A stretch of 37,819 nt of DNA, taken from positions 1 to 37,819 of IMG/VR virus record IMGVR_UViG_3300025154_000244; one strand, given 5' to 3'. Of the stretch, positions 7,301 to 14,967 are shown one piece after another. The stretch is from a virus. Each line of letters starts with the position of its first letter. The stretch's first letter is position 1. A model generated the notes under the pieces. That model did not search any database. It saw only the letters and a program-made list of their open reading frames with translations, and was not told where the DNA came from. Both the position numbers and the translations under genes were made by a program.

Positions 7301-7468
7301 ATGACTGATGAATTATATGATGATTTAAAATTATTCGTATTAGTTAGAGATTATCTTAAAAAAGATAGTCAAAAATGTATTAGAAATATTGGTGCATGTA
7401 ACGAATGTGGTTTATGTTGGATGAGTGAAGATGAAATATTTTATCTTTTAGGGTATTTTAATGCTTGA
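7301..7468 (+). CDS. Small cysteine-rich protein
   Basis: A 55-residue protein, ATG 7301, behind TTTAGGAGGAAATTTAT. A helical N-terminus (YDDLKLFVLVRDYLKKD) is followed by C-x7-C-x2-C-x2-C (residues 26-39, with CNECGLCW), a compact metal site. Its stop codon lies inside the -35 box of the next promoter (7465-7470). Function unknown. Confidence 0.65.
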   Translation: MTDELYDDLKLFVLVRDYLKKDSQKCIRNIGACNECGLCWMSEDEIFYLLGYFNA

Positions 7469-7493
7469 CAAATTAACAAAATATAAATATAAT
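7465..7493 (+). promoter_or_regulatory. Consensus sigma-A promoter
   Basis: TTGACA (7465-7470), 17 bases, TATAAT (7488-7493): a perfect match at optimal spacing, 28 bases before gene 7521. Confidence 0.8.
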
Positions 7494-7520
7494 AATAAAC
7501 AAAAGAAGGAGTAAATAAAT

Positions 7521-7907
7521 ATGAACAAACAAATTAGATTCTTAAAATGTAGTAATTGTGGATATGAAGATAGTTCTATTCTTACAATGTCTTTACCTAT
7601 CGGGAATGGCATATTAAAATGTCATAATTGCAAAGAAGAAGTTAAATTTAATGAATTTTATTGTGAACAAGGCAAAGGAATGACATTTAAAGAATATGCT
7701 GAATTACTTAAATACATAGTAGATAATCATGGGTGGAGAAATTTTCTTAAAGAAGGTTCAAAACATATCAAATATATGAGAAATTCATTTGATACTAGGA
7801 CGAATTTAATATTTTCTATTCAATTAGATAATGAGGATTTTACAATTGTAAATCAGAATAGACATAGAAATTTAAAAGAATGGATTTATGAGTATTTGAA
7901 AAGTTAA
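7521..7907 (+). CDS. N-terminal zinc-ribbon protein
   Basis: A 128-residue protein behind AAGAAGGAGTAAATAAAT, the first gene after the promoter at 7465. Residues 10-40 form a zinc ribbon (CSNCGYE, then CHNCKEE). A helical middle (FKEYAELLKYIVDNHGW) and a C-terminal part follow, with FTIVNQNRHRNLKEWIYEYL. I see no catalytic motif. The ribbon may bind nucleic acid or a protein partner. Confidence 0.7.
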   Translation: MNKQIRFLKCSNCGYEDSSILTMSLPIGNGILKCHNCKEEVKFNEFYCEQGKGMTFKEYAELLKYIVDNHGWRNFLKEGSKHIKYMRNSFDTRTNLIFSIQLDNEDFTIVNQNRHRNLKEWIYEYLKS

Positions 7908-7934
7908 TAGAATAATAAATATAAAGGAGATTCA

Positions 7935-8213
7935 ATGGATAATATAATCAATAATTTTATTTGTAGTAAGTGTAATGGAACATCTGTATTTATTAAAAAG
8001 ACTAATACACAAACAGGTTTGTATTGTTCTAAATGTGGTAAGTGGATTAAATGGTTAGGAAAAGAAGAAATTAGGTTATATGAAAGACAATTGGAAATAG
8101 ACAAAATGAAGTCTGAAGTAGTTATGGAAGTAGAAGAACCTGAAATATAAATTAGTTTATCGCAATTTAGTAATGAAGAATTGATTGATGAAATTAGAAA
8201 AAGAATGAATTAA
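7935..8213 (+). pseudogene. Zinc-ribbon protein with in-frame TAA before its conserved tail
   Basis: ATG 7935 follows AAAGGAGATTCA. The ribbon is CSKCNG and CSKCGKWIKWLGKEE, a form often seen in Firmicute phages. The frame stops at TAA 8148-8150 after 71 residues, but stays open in the same frame for 20 more codons reading LSQFSNEELIDEIRKRMN and ends at TAA 8211-8213. A short S/N-E-E-L helical tail after the ribbon is, as I recall the family, part of the normal protein, so the stop probably removes a genuine tail. The ribbon half may still fold and work. Confidence 0.65.
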
Positions 8214-8244
8214 AATATTAAAAAAATAAAGGAGAAAAATACAT

Positions 8245-8670
8245 ATGAACGACAATGATAATATTACTAGTATTTTTAGAGGAACAGTAGCAAGAAAAAT
8301 ATTTAGAGTTGTAAATAGATATTCACAATATAATATATACCATGATAAACCATACATACAAGGATATAAAGAGTTTATTAAACATGATATATTTTATAAG
8401 TGTGAAATAGAAAGACCACCGTTTGAAGCAGGTGAAAAGGTTTATATAAATGATCTTGATTTAACAGTTACAATTAAAGAAGCAATTAGAAGTACAAATG
8501 GAGAATATGTTTATAATACAGATTATTATTATGATATTATTGAAGATGAAAAAACTAAAGAATCTAAAATAGAAGCAGAAAAAATGTTAAAAGAAGAATT
8601 AATTAAATATAATGAATGTTTATCACAGCAATTAAAGCGAAATAAAAAGTGGTATCAGTTTTGGAAATAA
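8245..8670 (+). CDS. Hypothetical protein, paralogue of gene 9272
   Basis: A 141-residue protein behind AAAGGAGAAAAATACAT. It shares with the gene at 9272 an opening block (IFRGTVARKIFR against IFKGKVLRKIY) and a middle block (GEKVYINDLDLTVTIKEAIR against GEKIYINKLDVNITIEDTIK), then IIEDEK in both. These parts look like a small beta domain followed by a charged helix. This copy ends in the aromatic tail KWYQFWK. Function unknown; the pair shows an early duplication. Confidence 0.65.
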   Translation: MNDNDNITSIFRGTVARKIFRVVNRYSQYNIYHDKPYIQGYKEFIKHDIFYKCEIERPPFEAGEKVYINDLDLTVTIKEAIRSTNGEYVYNTDYYYDIIEDEKTKESKIEAEKMLKEELIKYNECLSQQLKRNKKWYQFWK

Positions 8671-8685
8671 ATAGGAGGTATACAT

Positions 8686-9075
8686 ATGACTAGAGAAGAA
8701 ACAATTAATAAAATAAATGAAGTAAAAGCAATGAATTTACCACATATGAGTTATGCAAAACTAAAAGAATATTATGGTAAAATATCAGGATTCAAAGAAA
8801 CAGAAGAAAATATTATAATAATGGATGAATATTTAAATAATTATCTCGATCCTAAAAATAAAGCATTTGAAAATGGATGTTGGTTTTGTGGTAATAAAGA
8901 TGTATATTTATCTTGGGGAATAATTCATGGTGTCGCACATTCCAATTGTTGTGGATTATCATATAAGTGTTATCATTATTCAGATGATATTTGTGAAGAT
9001 AAAAAGTTGTTTAATGGTAGAATAGATATAATTCTTCAATATCATCCTGATGGGTTTGAGATTGATGAAGAATGA
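8686..9075 (+). CDS. Cysteine-rich hypothetical protein
   Basis: A 129-residue protein behind AGGAGGTATACAT. The N-terminal half is helical (MTREETINKINEVKAMNLP). The C-terminal half holds many cysteines and histidines (CWFCGNK, HGVAHSNCCG, KCYHY, CEDKK), probably a zinc domain, then an acidic end with a histidine. No family named. Confidence 0.65.
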   Translation: MTREETINKINEVKAMNLPHMSYAKLKEYYGKISGFKETEENIIIMDEYLNNYLDPKNKAFENGCWFCGNKDVYLSWGIIHGVAHSNCCGLSYKCYHYSDDICEDKKLFNGRIDIILQYHPDGFEIDEE

Positions 9076-9114
9076 TGAAGAATAATGAATAATATGGAAA
9101 GGAAGAATATTATT

Positions 9115-9261
9115 ATGCTCAAACAATTAGTAGAAAACATTAAAAATGCCAAAACAAATGAAGATATTAAGAAAGTATTGTGTGAAATGTATGTGGTAAT
9201 ACTATTGGATTCAAAAGTTAGAAAAGAATTTGATGAGTATATTAATAAAAATACATATTAA
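9115..9261 (+). CDS. Small helical protein
   Basis: A 48-residue protein, ATG 9115, behind GGAAAGGAAGAATATT. All helical by eye (LKQLVENIKNAKTNEDIKKV, then DSKVRKEFDEYINKN). No cysteine pair motif. Unknown function. Confidence 0.55.
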   Translation: MLKQLVENIKNAKTNEDIKKVLCEMYVVILLDSKVRKEFDEYINKNTY

Positions 9262-9271
9262 GATTAAAGGA

Positions 9272-10162
9272 GTGGCAGTCTTATTTATACATAAGAATAT
9301 TTTTAAAGGAAAAGTATTAAGAAAAATATATTCTATAAGAAAAAATACATGCACTGAAAAAATTACACAAGAAGAATTTGTAGAATATAAAATATTAAAT
9401 GAACGTGAAGAAGATAAAATCTATAGAATTGGAGAAAAAATTTATATCAACAAATTAGATGTAAATATTACAATTGAAGATACAATTAAAAATACAAATA
9501 ATGAATATATTTATTATACTAATTACATAAGTATAATCGAAGATGAAAAAAGTAAATTATCAGAACAAGAAACAAATAAAATAATAAAAGAATATTTAGA
9601 TATGGTTAAAAAGAAAGATAAAGAAAGAGAAGAAAGAATTAAACAATCAATGATTGAACCTATTAAAGAAGTAATGACAAACGGATATTATTATATTGCT
9701 AGAGGTTATTTTAGTTACTGTGGAATACAAAAACCATATCTAACGCAAAGTATAATTGAAGCATATGATTTTAGTTGTCGTCATGATTATATTGATCATA
9801 GAAATTTATCTATAGACATTAGGTTTATGTTAGAAAAATATAGTATTCCAGATAAATTTGAATATAAAAAAATATACGAAAATGTATTTAATGAATTATG
9901 CGAAAAAGAAGGAAAATATATTGGAGAAAATGGATTACATGATTTTTATCCATATTATAAGAAAGATAATAAAGTGTATACATATAAAGATTTAAATAAA
10001 ACAAGAAATACAATATTACGCGCAACTGCAATTATAGAAGGGCAAGGATTTATGATTAAACATGGTTCCAAAGTAATAAGAAAAATAACAAAAAACAATT
10101 GTAATAATATAAATATGTATGCATTTAATTACTTAATTAAAATTTGTGATTATAATTTTTAA
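9272..10162 (+). CDS. Hypothetical protein, longer paralogue of gene 8245, start uncertain
   Basis: About 296 residues. The start is doubtful. AAAGGAG (9266-9272) overlaps the only in-frame GTG (9272), while ATG 9233 lies inside the preceding gene; an ATA at 9287 stands where an ATG would give MHKNIFKG. The true start codon may have been lost. Residues about 10-110 match gene 8245 (IFKGKVLRKI, GEKIYINKLDVNITIEDTIK, IIEDEKSK). A charged helix (KKKDKEREERIKQSMIEPI) follows, then a C-terminal domain with many tyrosines (DFYPYYKKDNKVYTYKDL) that resembles nothing I know. The protein may be a fusion of the paralogous domain with a second one. Confidence 0.55.
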   Translation: MAVLFIHKNIFKGKVLRKIYSIRKNTCTEKITQEEFVEYKILNEREEDKIYRIGEKIYINKLDVNITIEDTIKNTNNEYIYYTNYISIIEDEKSKLSEQETNKIIKEYLDMVKKKDKEREERIKQSMIEPIKEVMTNGYYYIARGYFSYCGIQKPYLTQSIIEAYDFSCRHDYIDHRNLSIDIRFMLEKYSIPDKFEYKKIYENVFNELCEKEGKYIGENGLHDFYPYYKKDNKVYTYKDLNKTRNTILRATAIIEGQGFMIKHGSKVIRKITKNNCNNINMYAFNYLIKICDYNF

Positions 10163-10202
10163 AAAATATTATATTATATATTATTGAAAAGGAGAATATA
10201 TT

Positions 10203-10364
10203 ATGAAAATTTTAATTGGTTATTGTAAATAATGTGGTTCACCTGTTTATAATACTGACGAATTAATTCCTGATTACAAAAATGTATTTGAATGTTCTAA
10301 TTGTAGTCAACCACATGCAAAAGATGAATTGTGGGATGAAGTGCCATATTATATTGAGAAATAA
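10203..10364 (+). pseudogene. Small zinc-ribbon gene with TAA inside its first knuckle
   Basis: GAAAAGGAGAATATATT precedes ATG 10203. The frame reads MKILIGYCK, then TAA at 10230-10232, then CGSPVYNTDELIPDY, FECSNCSQPHAKDEL and a normal stop at 10362-10364. The stop thus replaces one of the two residues between the cysteines of a C-x2-C knuckle, and the second knuckle CSNC is intact downstream. A single change (AAA, GAA or CAA to TAA) explains it. Intact, the protein would be 53 residues. This is the clearest example of a nonsense change in a recognisable motif in the window. Confidence 0.65.
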
Positions 10365-10413
10365 TTTAATGAATTGTCACTTCTGTAATAATATTAGAAA
10401 GGAGGTTAGTAAT

Positions 10414-10734
10414 CTGAAAGGAAAAATTAAATTAAAACTACATGATAGAGATTATACTAAATGGTTAGAAATATATCTTAAAATGGAAGATGAATGGTTT
10501 TATTGGCATTCTGGTACTATTGTTAGTCATTGGGATAAGACAGAGGAAGAATTCTATGATGCAGTAATTAAATATCTATCAGATGTTAATAATATAAAAA
10601 TGTCTGGAGAAGAATTAATGAGAGAGGTTATTGAAAATAAAATGAAAAATGCAAAAAATAATAATAAAGATAAAATAGTAAAAGATATGTTAAAGAAACT
10701 TAAAGAACCAATTGAGATTGAAGTGAAAATGTAA
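10414..10734 (+). CDS. Hypothetical protein with a likely CTG start
   Basis: AAAGGAGG (about 10398-10404) lies at optimal distance from CTG 10414 and from no ATG, GTG or TTG. The frame extends upstream to ATG 10369, which has no ribosome binding site. Starting at CTG, the product has about 106 residues: KGKIKLKLHDRDYTKWLEI, then WFYWHSGTIVSHWDKTEEEF, then charged helices rich in lysine and asparagine. The tryptophan-rich centre looks like a conserved core. Either the gene uses CTG or an ATG has mutated. Unknown function. Confidence 0.55.
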   Translation: MKGKIKLKLHDRDYTKWLEIYLKMEDEWFYWHSGTIVSHWDKTEEEFYDAVIKYLSDVNNIKMSGEELMREVIENKMKNAKNNNKDKIVKDMLKKLKEPIEIEVKM

Positions 10735-10772
10735 TAGTATAAAAAATAAATATAATAAAGGAGACATGTATT

Positions 10773-11625
10773 ATGAATTTAAATCACAAGGGTAGAAAAG
10801 TAAGGATTATCAACACTAAAGGTTTCATCAGAGATGATTATAAATATTTAGAAAAGTATATTGATCAAACAGGAATCATCAGATATGATTATGGGAAAGG
10901 TAGTGAACATAGATTATCAATTAAATTTGATGATGAAATATTAGATAATATAAATGATAATAATGGAAGATTATGTTTTAGGATTGATAGTGTTGAGTTT
11001 ATTGATGATACATATGTGAAACCTTTAGAAAATGATAGTAAATTAAATATAAATCATGCTAAATTAGGTGATATTGTAGAATTATCAAATGGTTTAAAAA
11101 TGGAAATATGTGAAGATGAAAAATATCCACAATGCTATAGGACAGTGGATATATCTACAAAAGAAAATGTAACAACAATAATATCAAAACATAGTTTGAA
11201 AACATATTGTATAGGTAATAAAGTTTGGGGGATATGGTTCAGATAAATTTAAAATAGTAAATATTAAACGTGAAGAACAAAAAGTTAAAAACAAAGATAT
11301 TAAAGAAAAGAAAAATAAATTAGAATCAAAAACAAAACAAAAACCAACAAATAAAGTATATACATATGAAATGATGCCACATAAAATCAATTGGAAAATA
11401 ACGCATAATGGTGAAATCATAAATCAAACGATTGATTCAGGCAATGAATCATATAAATTAATTATCAATGGAAATACTACTATTGTTATTTTAGATGATG
11501 GATGCAAGGGTGTGGCAAAATGTTTACCTAGTAATGAGTATGATTTGGATAAAGGTGTAGATATCGCTTATACAAAAGCAATTATTAAGAGTAATCAGAA
11601 AAAGTTAAAAGGATTAGTTAGATAA
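10773..11625 (+). pseudogene. KOW-like domain protein split by a frameshift in a G5 run
   Basis: ATG 10773 follows AAAGGAGACATGTATT. The first frame gives 157 residues and stops just after the run GGGGG at 11227-11231. With four G the reading continues KVWGYGSDKFKIVNIK, runs through a lysine-rich linker and into the frame with ATG 11371 (PHKINWKITHNGEIINQTI), ending at TAA 11623-11625, about 283 residues in all. The first 75 residues (VRIINTKGF, IDQTGIIRYDYGKG, LCFRIDSVEFI) are a beta-barrel block shared with gene 13908. The C-terminal part would make a separate conserved domain. If both halves are expressed they could act as two proteins, but the second has no ribosome binding site. Confidence 0.65.
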
Positions 11626-11647
11626 AATAATTAATTAAAATAAAATT

Positions 11648-11971
11648 ATGAAAAATTTAGGTAAAGAAGCGAAAGATAAAATTACAGGATTTGAAGGTAT
11701 CATTATTGGTAAGATTAATTATTTATTCGGTTGTGCTCAATATGGAATTGCACCAAAAAGCAAAGATGGAAAAATAAATGATACTAATTGGTTTGACGAA
11801 GGAAGAATTGAAATTATCGGAAATGGCATTGCACCAAAAAGCAAAGATGGAAAAATAAATGATACTAATTGGTTTGACGAAGGAAGAATTGAAATTATCG
11901 GGAATGGTATTGTTCCTGAAGAAGTTAAGGTAGAAAAGAATGGTGGAGTGAATAGGGATTGTCCTAGATAG
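11648..11971 (+). CDS. Phage protein with an internal tandem duplication of 27 residues
   Basis: A 107-residue protein. ATG 11648 has no recognisable ribosome binding site; the codons before it are A/T only. The opening MKNLGKEAKDKITGFEGI, with a following C-A-Q-Y, resembles a small family common in Firmicute phages whose members end in a W-F-D-E-G-x-I-E-I-I-G-x-G-I strand. Here that closing unit (APKSKDGKINDTNWFDEGR and IEIIGNG) occurs twice in a row and in frame, so the protein is about 27 residues longer than expected. The C-terminal tail is charged and ends in NRDCPR. Function unknown. Confidence 0.65.
   Translation: MKNLGKEAKDKITGFEGIIIGKINYLFGCAQYGIAPKSKDGKINDTNWFDEGRIEIIGNGIAPKSKDGKINDTNWFDEGRIEIIGNGIVPEEVKVEKNGGVNRDCPR
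11747..11901 (+). repeat. 81-bp tandem duplication, two copies
   Basis: The bases 11747-11820 recur identically at 11828-11901, a period of 81 bases or exactly 27 codons. Near-identity at the DNA level shows that the duplication is recent. Confidence 0.9.
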
Positions 11972-11975
11972 GTAC

Positions 11976-12004
11976 TTGACAGAATATAAATATAATCGTA
12001 TAAT
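11976..12004 (+). promoter_or_regulatory. Consensus sigma-A promoter
   Basis: TTGACA (11976-11981), 17 bases, TATAAT (11999-12004), 47 bases before gene 12052. The bases after -35 (GAATA) are shared with the promoters at 29028 and 31395. Confidence 0.8.
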
Positions 12005-12051
12005 ATAATCAGTTATTAAATAATAAAACTTACGAAAGGAGGAAAATACAT

Positions 12052-12270
12052 ATGATTGATATAGAACATAAAAACGAACCTAAAGTTAAAATTGATTTTG
12101 CTTACACTGACGAATTCGACAATAATAGTAGACTTATCAAAACACTTATGAAAGTAGATTCAAACATTCAAACTCAATTAGAATTATTAATAGAAGAATT
12201 TAAATGTTTTTTAATGGGTGTTGGATTTTCGCCTGAAACAGTTGATGCTATACAGATTGTAGAGAATTAG
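12052..12270 (+). CDS. Conserved-looking small phage protein
   Basis: A 72-residue protein behind GAAAGGAGGAAAATACAT, first gene after the promoter at 11976. The N-terminus is a charged strand region (KVKIDFAYTDEFD). The rest is helical (QTQLELLIEEFKCFLMGVGF), ending S-P-E-T-V-D-A-I-Q-I-V-E-N. I recall similar endings in Bacillus phage proteins of unknown function. No motif suggests an enzyme. Confidence 0.65.
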   Translation: MIDIEHKNEPKVKIDFAYTDEFDNNSRLIKTLMKVDSNIQTQLELLIEEFKCFLMGVGFSPETVDAIQIVEN

Positions 12271-12293
12271 ATTAAATATTAGAAAGGATAAAT

Positions 12294-12545
12294 ATGAATA
12301 AAATTATATTTGAAAATGGTAGTGAAGTAAAAATAGTTGAATCTGCATCTACTTTTAGAAGTAAGAGAAGTGAATTGATTAGTTTTTATTGTACAGAATG
12401 TAGAGATATGCATATAGATGTTCCTATATCAGAAATGTTGCATATTAAAGATGATATTTTTATATGTAAAACAAGTTTTGAAAATAATTTATATCAATAT
12501 TTTACTGAAGAATCATATTTATATTTACCACCGAAAGAAAATTAA
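12294..12545 (+). CDS. Hypothetical protein with one C-x2-C
   Basis: An 83-residue protein behind AGAAAGGATAAAT. It starts as a beta hairpin (KIIFENGSEVKIVES), has FYCTECRDMHIDVPISEM in the middle and one more cysteine at IFICKTSF. The few cysteines make a single zinc site possible. Unknown function. Confidence 0.6.
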   Translation: MNKIIFENGSEVKIVESASTFRSKRSELISFYCTECRDMHIDVPISEMLHIKDDIFICKTSFENNLYQYFTEESYLYLPPKEN

Positions 12546-12598
12546 GTTGTTATCAATCTTATCTTTGGTTTTAATTTAATAAACAAAAAAAGGAGAAA

Positions 12599-12856
12599 AT
12601 GAATATGTATAAAATTAAAATAGAAAATAATAATAATTCTAAAAAAATAGAAATACCAGAAACACCATTCTTTCTATCTCATTGTGATGGTAAAAGTTAT
12701 TATATTGTTTCAAAAAATTCAGATAAAGATAGATATTTATTAACTGCTGTTGACAATGGAATTACATATGATAATAATTATGTAGGAAAACAAGTTTATA
12801 ATAATTTAAATAATGGCACTTGGATATTGCATGAATCTAAAATTGTAATAATTTAA
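12599..12856 (+). CDS. Hypothetical 83-85 residue protein
   Basis: AAAAGGAGAAA directly precedes ATG 12599; a second in-frame ATG at 12605 is at slightly better distance, so either is possible. The protein is beta-rich (YKIKIENN, KKIEIPETPFFLSH, SYYIVSKNS, WILHESKIVII) with one histidine-cysteine pair (SHCDG). Not recognised. Confidence 0.6.
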   Translation: MNMYKIKIENNNNSKKIEIPETPFFLSHCDGKSYYIVSKNSDKDRYLLTAVDNGITYDNNYVGKQVYNNLNNGTWILHESKIVII

Positions 12857-12880
12857 TAAACAAAAAAAGAGATTGAAAAT

Positions 12881-13636
12881 ATGTACGATTATTATGAAGA
12901 ACCACCTTATTATGAACCAACTTTAGCGGATGAAATTTTAATAGAATATCAACAAAAAATGAAAGATGCTTTGTTAGATAGTGTTAAGTCACAAATTGAG
13001 AATATCAAGGATGAAAATGTAAGATTAAAAGAAGAAAATGGAAACTATAAACAACGTGAAAGAGATATTATAAATAAAGAAAATGATTTAAAATACAAAG
13101 AAGAAAATCTTAAAAGAGAAGTTACTAATGAATTTTATCAAAGTAATATTGGTGATACTTTAAAGCAATATGTAGAAGAGTGTGAAGTATGGTTTGCTGA
13201 TATAAATCGTTATCAAAATGAAAAATGTAATTTATGTAACGAAGAAAGAAAATTAGTTGCAAATTTTCCAAATGGTGAAATTATTAAAACTGCATGTGCT
13301 TGTGCAAAAATGTTAAGTAAATATGTTCCTGCTATAAGCACAACTACAATGATTAAATTTAGTAAACGAGATAGTAGGTATTCTTCAGAAAGAATATTTT
13401 ATTTTAGTAGAAGTTATTCTCCTAATAATGATAGAAATAGTTATGATTATGATTATCAAGAATTTAAAATATATCATGTTGTTAATGAATTTAATGAAAG
13501 TATTATTGAATTGCATAAAAATAAATCATATGGCGAGAGACTAGGATTTAAAAGCAAAGAAGAATGTCAGAAGTATTGTGACTGGCTGAATAAAAAAGAT
13601 GATAATTGCGAAGAAATTGAATTAGATGATGAATAA
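12881..13636 (+). CDS. Coiled-coil and zinc-finger protein
   Basis: A 251-residue protein; the ribosome binding site is poor (AAAAGAGATTGAAAAT). The N-terminus is rich in tyrosine and proline (YDYYEEPPYYEP). Residues about 20-90 form a charged coiled coil (KSQIENIKDENVRLKEEN). A cysteine set follows, with C-N-L-C at about 117-120 and C-A-C at about 138-140, probably one zinc. Then comes a tyrosine- and serine-rich stretch and a C-terminal helix region with a K-E-E-C-Q-K-Y-C motif and an acidic end. This domain order suggests a structural or scaffold role in early phage metabolism, but no family is known to me. Confidence 0.6.
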   Translation: MYDYYEEPPYYEPTLADEILIEYQQKMKDALLDSVKSQIENIKDENVRLKEENGNYKQRERDIINKENDLKYKEENLKREVTNEFYQSNIGDTLKQYVEECEVWFADINRYQNEKCNLCNEERKLVANFPNGEIIKTACACAKMLSKYVPAISTTTMIKFSKRDSRYSSERIFYFSRSYSPNNDRNSYDYDYQEFKIYHVVNEFNESIIELHKNKSYGERLGFKSKEECQKYCDWLNKKDDNCEEIELDDE

Positions 13637-13651
13637 AAGGAGCATAAATAC

Positions 13652-13858
13652 ATGATCGTTAAAATAGGAAACACTTATTACAATTCCACAGAACAATTAA
13701 TATTACTAATACTTAGCAAAGAAGAAAAATCTCATATTGCTAATATGGAAGAAAATAAAAAGAAATATTTATCTTTTCCTAGTGATTATAATATAAATAA
13801 TGCTAAGATGATTTTAGAAAATGTACCTGAGTGGATACTTAAGTGTATTGATTGTTAG
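13652..13858 (+). CDS. Small conserved-looking phage protein
   Basis: A 68-residue protein behind AAAAGGAGCATAAATAC. It reads MIVKIGNTYYNS, then LILLILSKEEKSHIANM and KKYLSFPSDY. I recall proteins of this form (MIVKIG, I-x-L-I-L-S, L-S-F-P) as common in Firmicute phages, always without known function. It ends in CIDC. Confidence 0.65.
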   Translation: MIVKIGNTYYNSTEQLILLILSKEEKSHIANMEENKKKYLSFPSDYNINNAKMILENVPEWILKCIDC

Positions 13859-13907
13859 AATATAAAAATAAATAAGGTATAAAATAAATAGTAAAGGAGA
13901 ATATATT

Positions 13908-14477
13908 ATGTCAGAATATATAGATAAAGTAGTAAAAGTAATAAATACAGATGGATTTCAATTTCAAGACAGTAATGAATTAGAAATGTACATAGGTAAA
14001 ATAGGAATAATTAAAATTGATCATAATTATGGATTTAGAAATAGATTTATTGTAGAATTTTATGATAAAAATGTAAATGATATTGATAATCAAAAAGGTA
14101 AAATATGTTTTGCTATAGATAATTTAGAGTTTATAGGTAAAAATGAAGAAAAAGATAAAGAAGATGTAAATGATAATACTTTACCAGATGATAATATAAA
14201 TAAAAATAATTTGCAAGACATAATTAAACAAATGCTAAATGTAATAGGTGACTACGAAGGAAGTAAAATATCAATGGGTATTTGGCCTCCAAATGAAATA
14301 TATTTTTTAGTTTATGAAACTGAAGCATTAATTGAAATAGATAAAAAAGAAAAATGTGCTTATTTAAATACTGATACAATGACACATCATTTGACTAGTA
14401 GTATGTTAGATGAATTGAATCAGATTGTTAAAATAATTGATGATAATATTGATGTTATTTTAGAGTGTGTAAAATAG
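13908..14477 (+). CDS. KOW-like domain protein, paralogue of gene 10773
   Basis: A 189-residue protein behind AAAGGAGAATATATT. Residues 5-77 match the N-terminus of gene 10773 position by position (VKVINTDGFQFQ, IGKIGIIKIDHNYGF, ICFAIDNLEFIG), a probable small beta-barrel. A polar acidic linker follows. The C-terminal domain (about 100-189) has a helix, WPPNEIYFLVYETEALIEI and a helical end, and is unlike that of gene 10773. The shared block joined to different partners suggests domain shuffling. Confidence 0.65.
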   Translation: MSEYIDKVVKVINTDGFQFQDSNELEMYIGKIGIIKIDHNYGFRNRFIVEFYDKNVNDIDNQKGKICFAIDNLEFIGKNEEKDKEDVNDNTLPDDNINKNNLQDIIKQMLNVIGDYEGSKISMGIWPPNEIYFLVYETEALIEIDKKEKCAYLNTDTMTHHLTSSMLDELNQIVKIIDDNIDVILECVK

Positions 14478-14538
14478 TAATACATTATAACGTATTATTA
14501 TTAAATAAAATATAAAAAAGAAAAGGAGAAATGAAAAC

Positions 14539-14856
14539 ATGAACGAATTATTAACTAGTTTATTGGAGAATCCAGAGGCATTAAAAGAAATGATTAAAGA
14601 ACAAGTAGGTCAGTACAAACCATTAGTTTATATGATTGGGACAGAATTATTAGAAGTTTATAAAGACTTCGCAAATAATACTGAATATTTTATTGTCAAA
14701 GCAAAAGTAAGAAAGAATCAATTTGATGCATATGTTGAAGTAGGATTTACAAAAGAACAAGCAATGATGTTTTTACTTGCTGATATGGATAGTATGAAAA
14801 AATCAATTAGTAATGTTACAAACAGTGTAGGGAATAAGAGTAAAAAAGAAAAATAA
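14539..14856 (+). CDS. Hypothetical helical phage protein
   Basis: A 105-residue protein behind AAAAGGAGAAATGAAAAC. Helical N-terminus (ELLTSLLENPEALKEMIKEQ), a middle strand region (TEYFIVKAKVRKNQFDAYV), then GFTKEQAMMFLLADMDSMKK and a basic tail. The F-T-x-E-Q-A-M-x-x-L-L-A-D helix is familiar from SPbeta-group proteins of unknown function. A long inverted repeat follows at 14869. Confidence 0.65.
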   Translation: MNELLTSLLENPEALKEMIKEQVGQYKPLVYMIGTELLEVYKDFANNTEYFIVKAKVRKNQFDAYVEVGFTKEQAMMFLLADMDSMKKSISNVTNSVGNKSKKEK

Positions 14857-14868
14857 AATGATACATAT

Positions 14869-14908
14869 TATATGTTGTGGTTGATGTCTATTATAACCAC
14901 AACATATA
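14869..14908. repeat. Inverted repeat, 14-bp perfect stem, 12-base loop
   Basis: Arms 14869-14882 and 14895-14908 are perfect complements. No T-run follows, so this is not a standard intrinsic terminator although it lies between two gene groups. Confidence 0.8.
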
Positions 14909-14967
14909 GTTAAATGTTTGAATAAAATGAATGTTTTGAGATGAAACTAAAAAGGAGTAGAAATAAT

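Noticed and set aside
1879-10364. Stop codon reassignment as a cause of the in-frame stops
   Set aside because: TAA, TAG and TGA all occur as internal stops, and all three also end normal genes here. No suppressor tRNA gene is visible. Separate mutations or errors are simpler.
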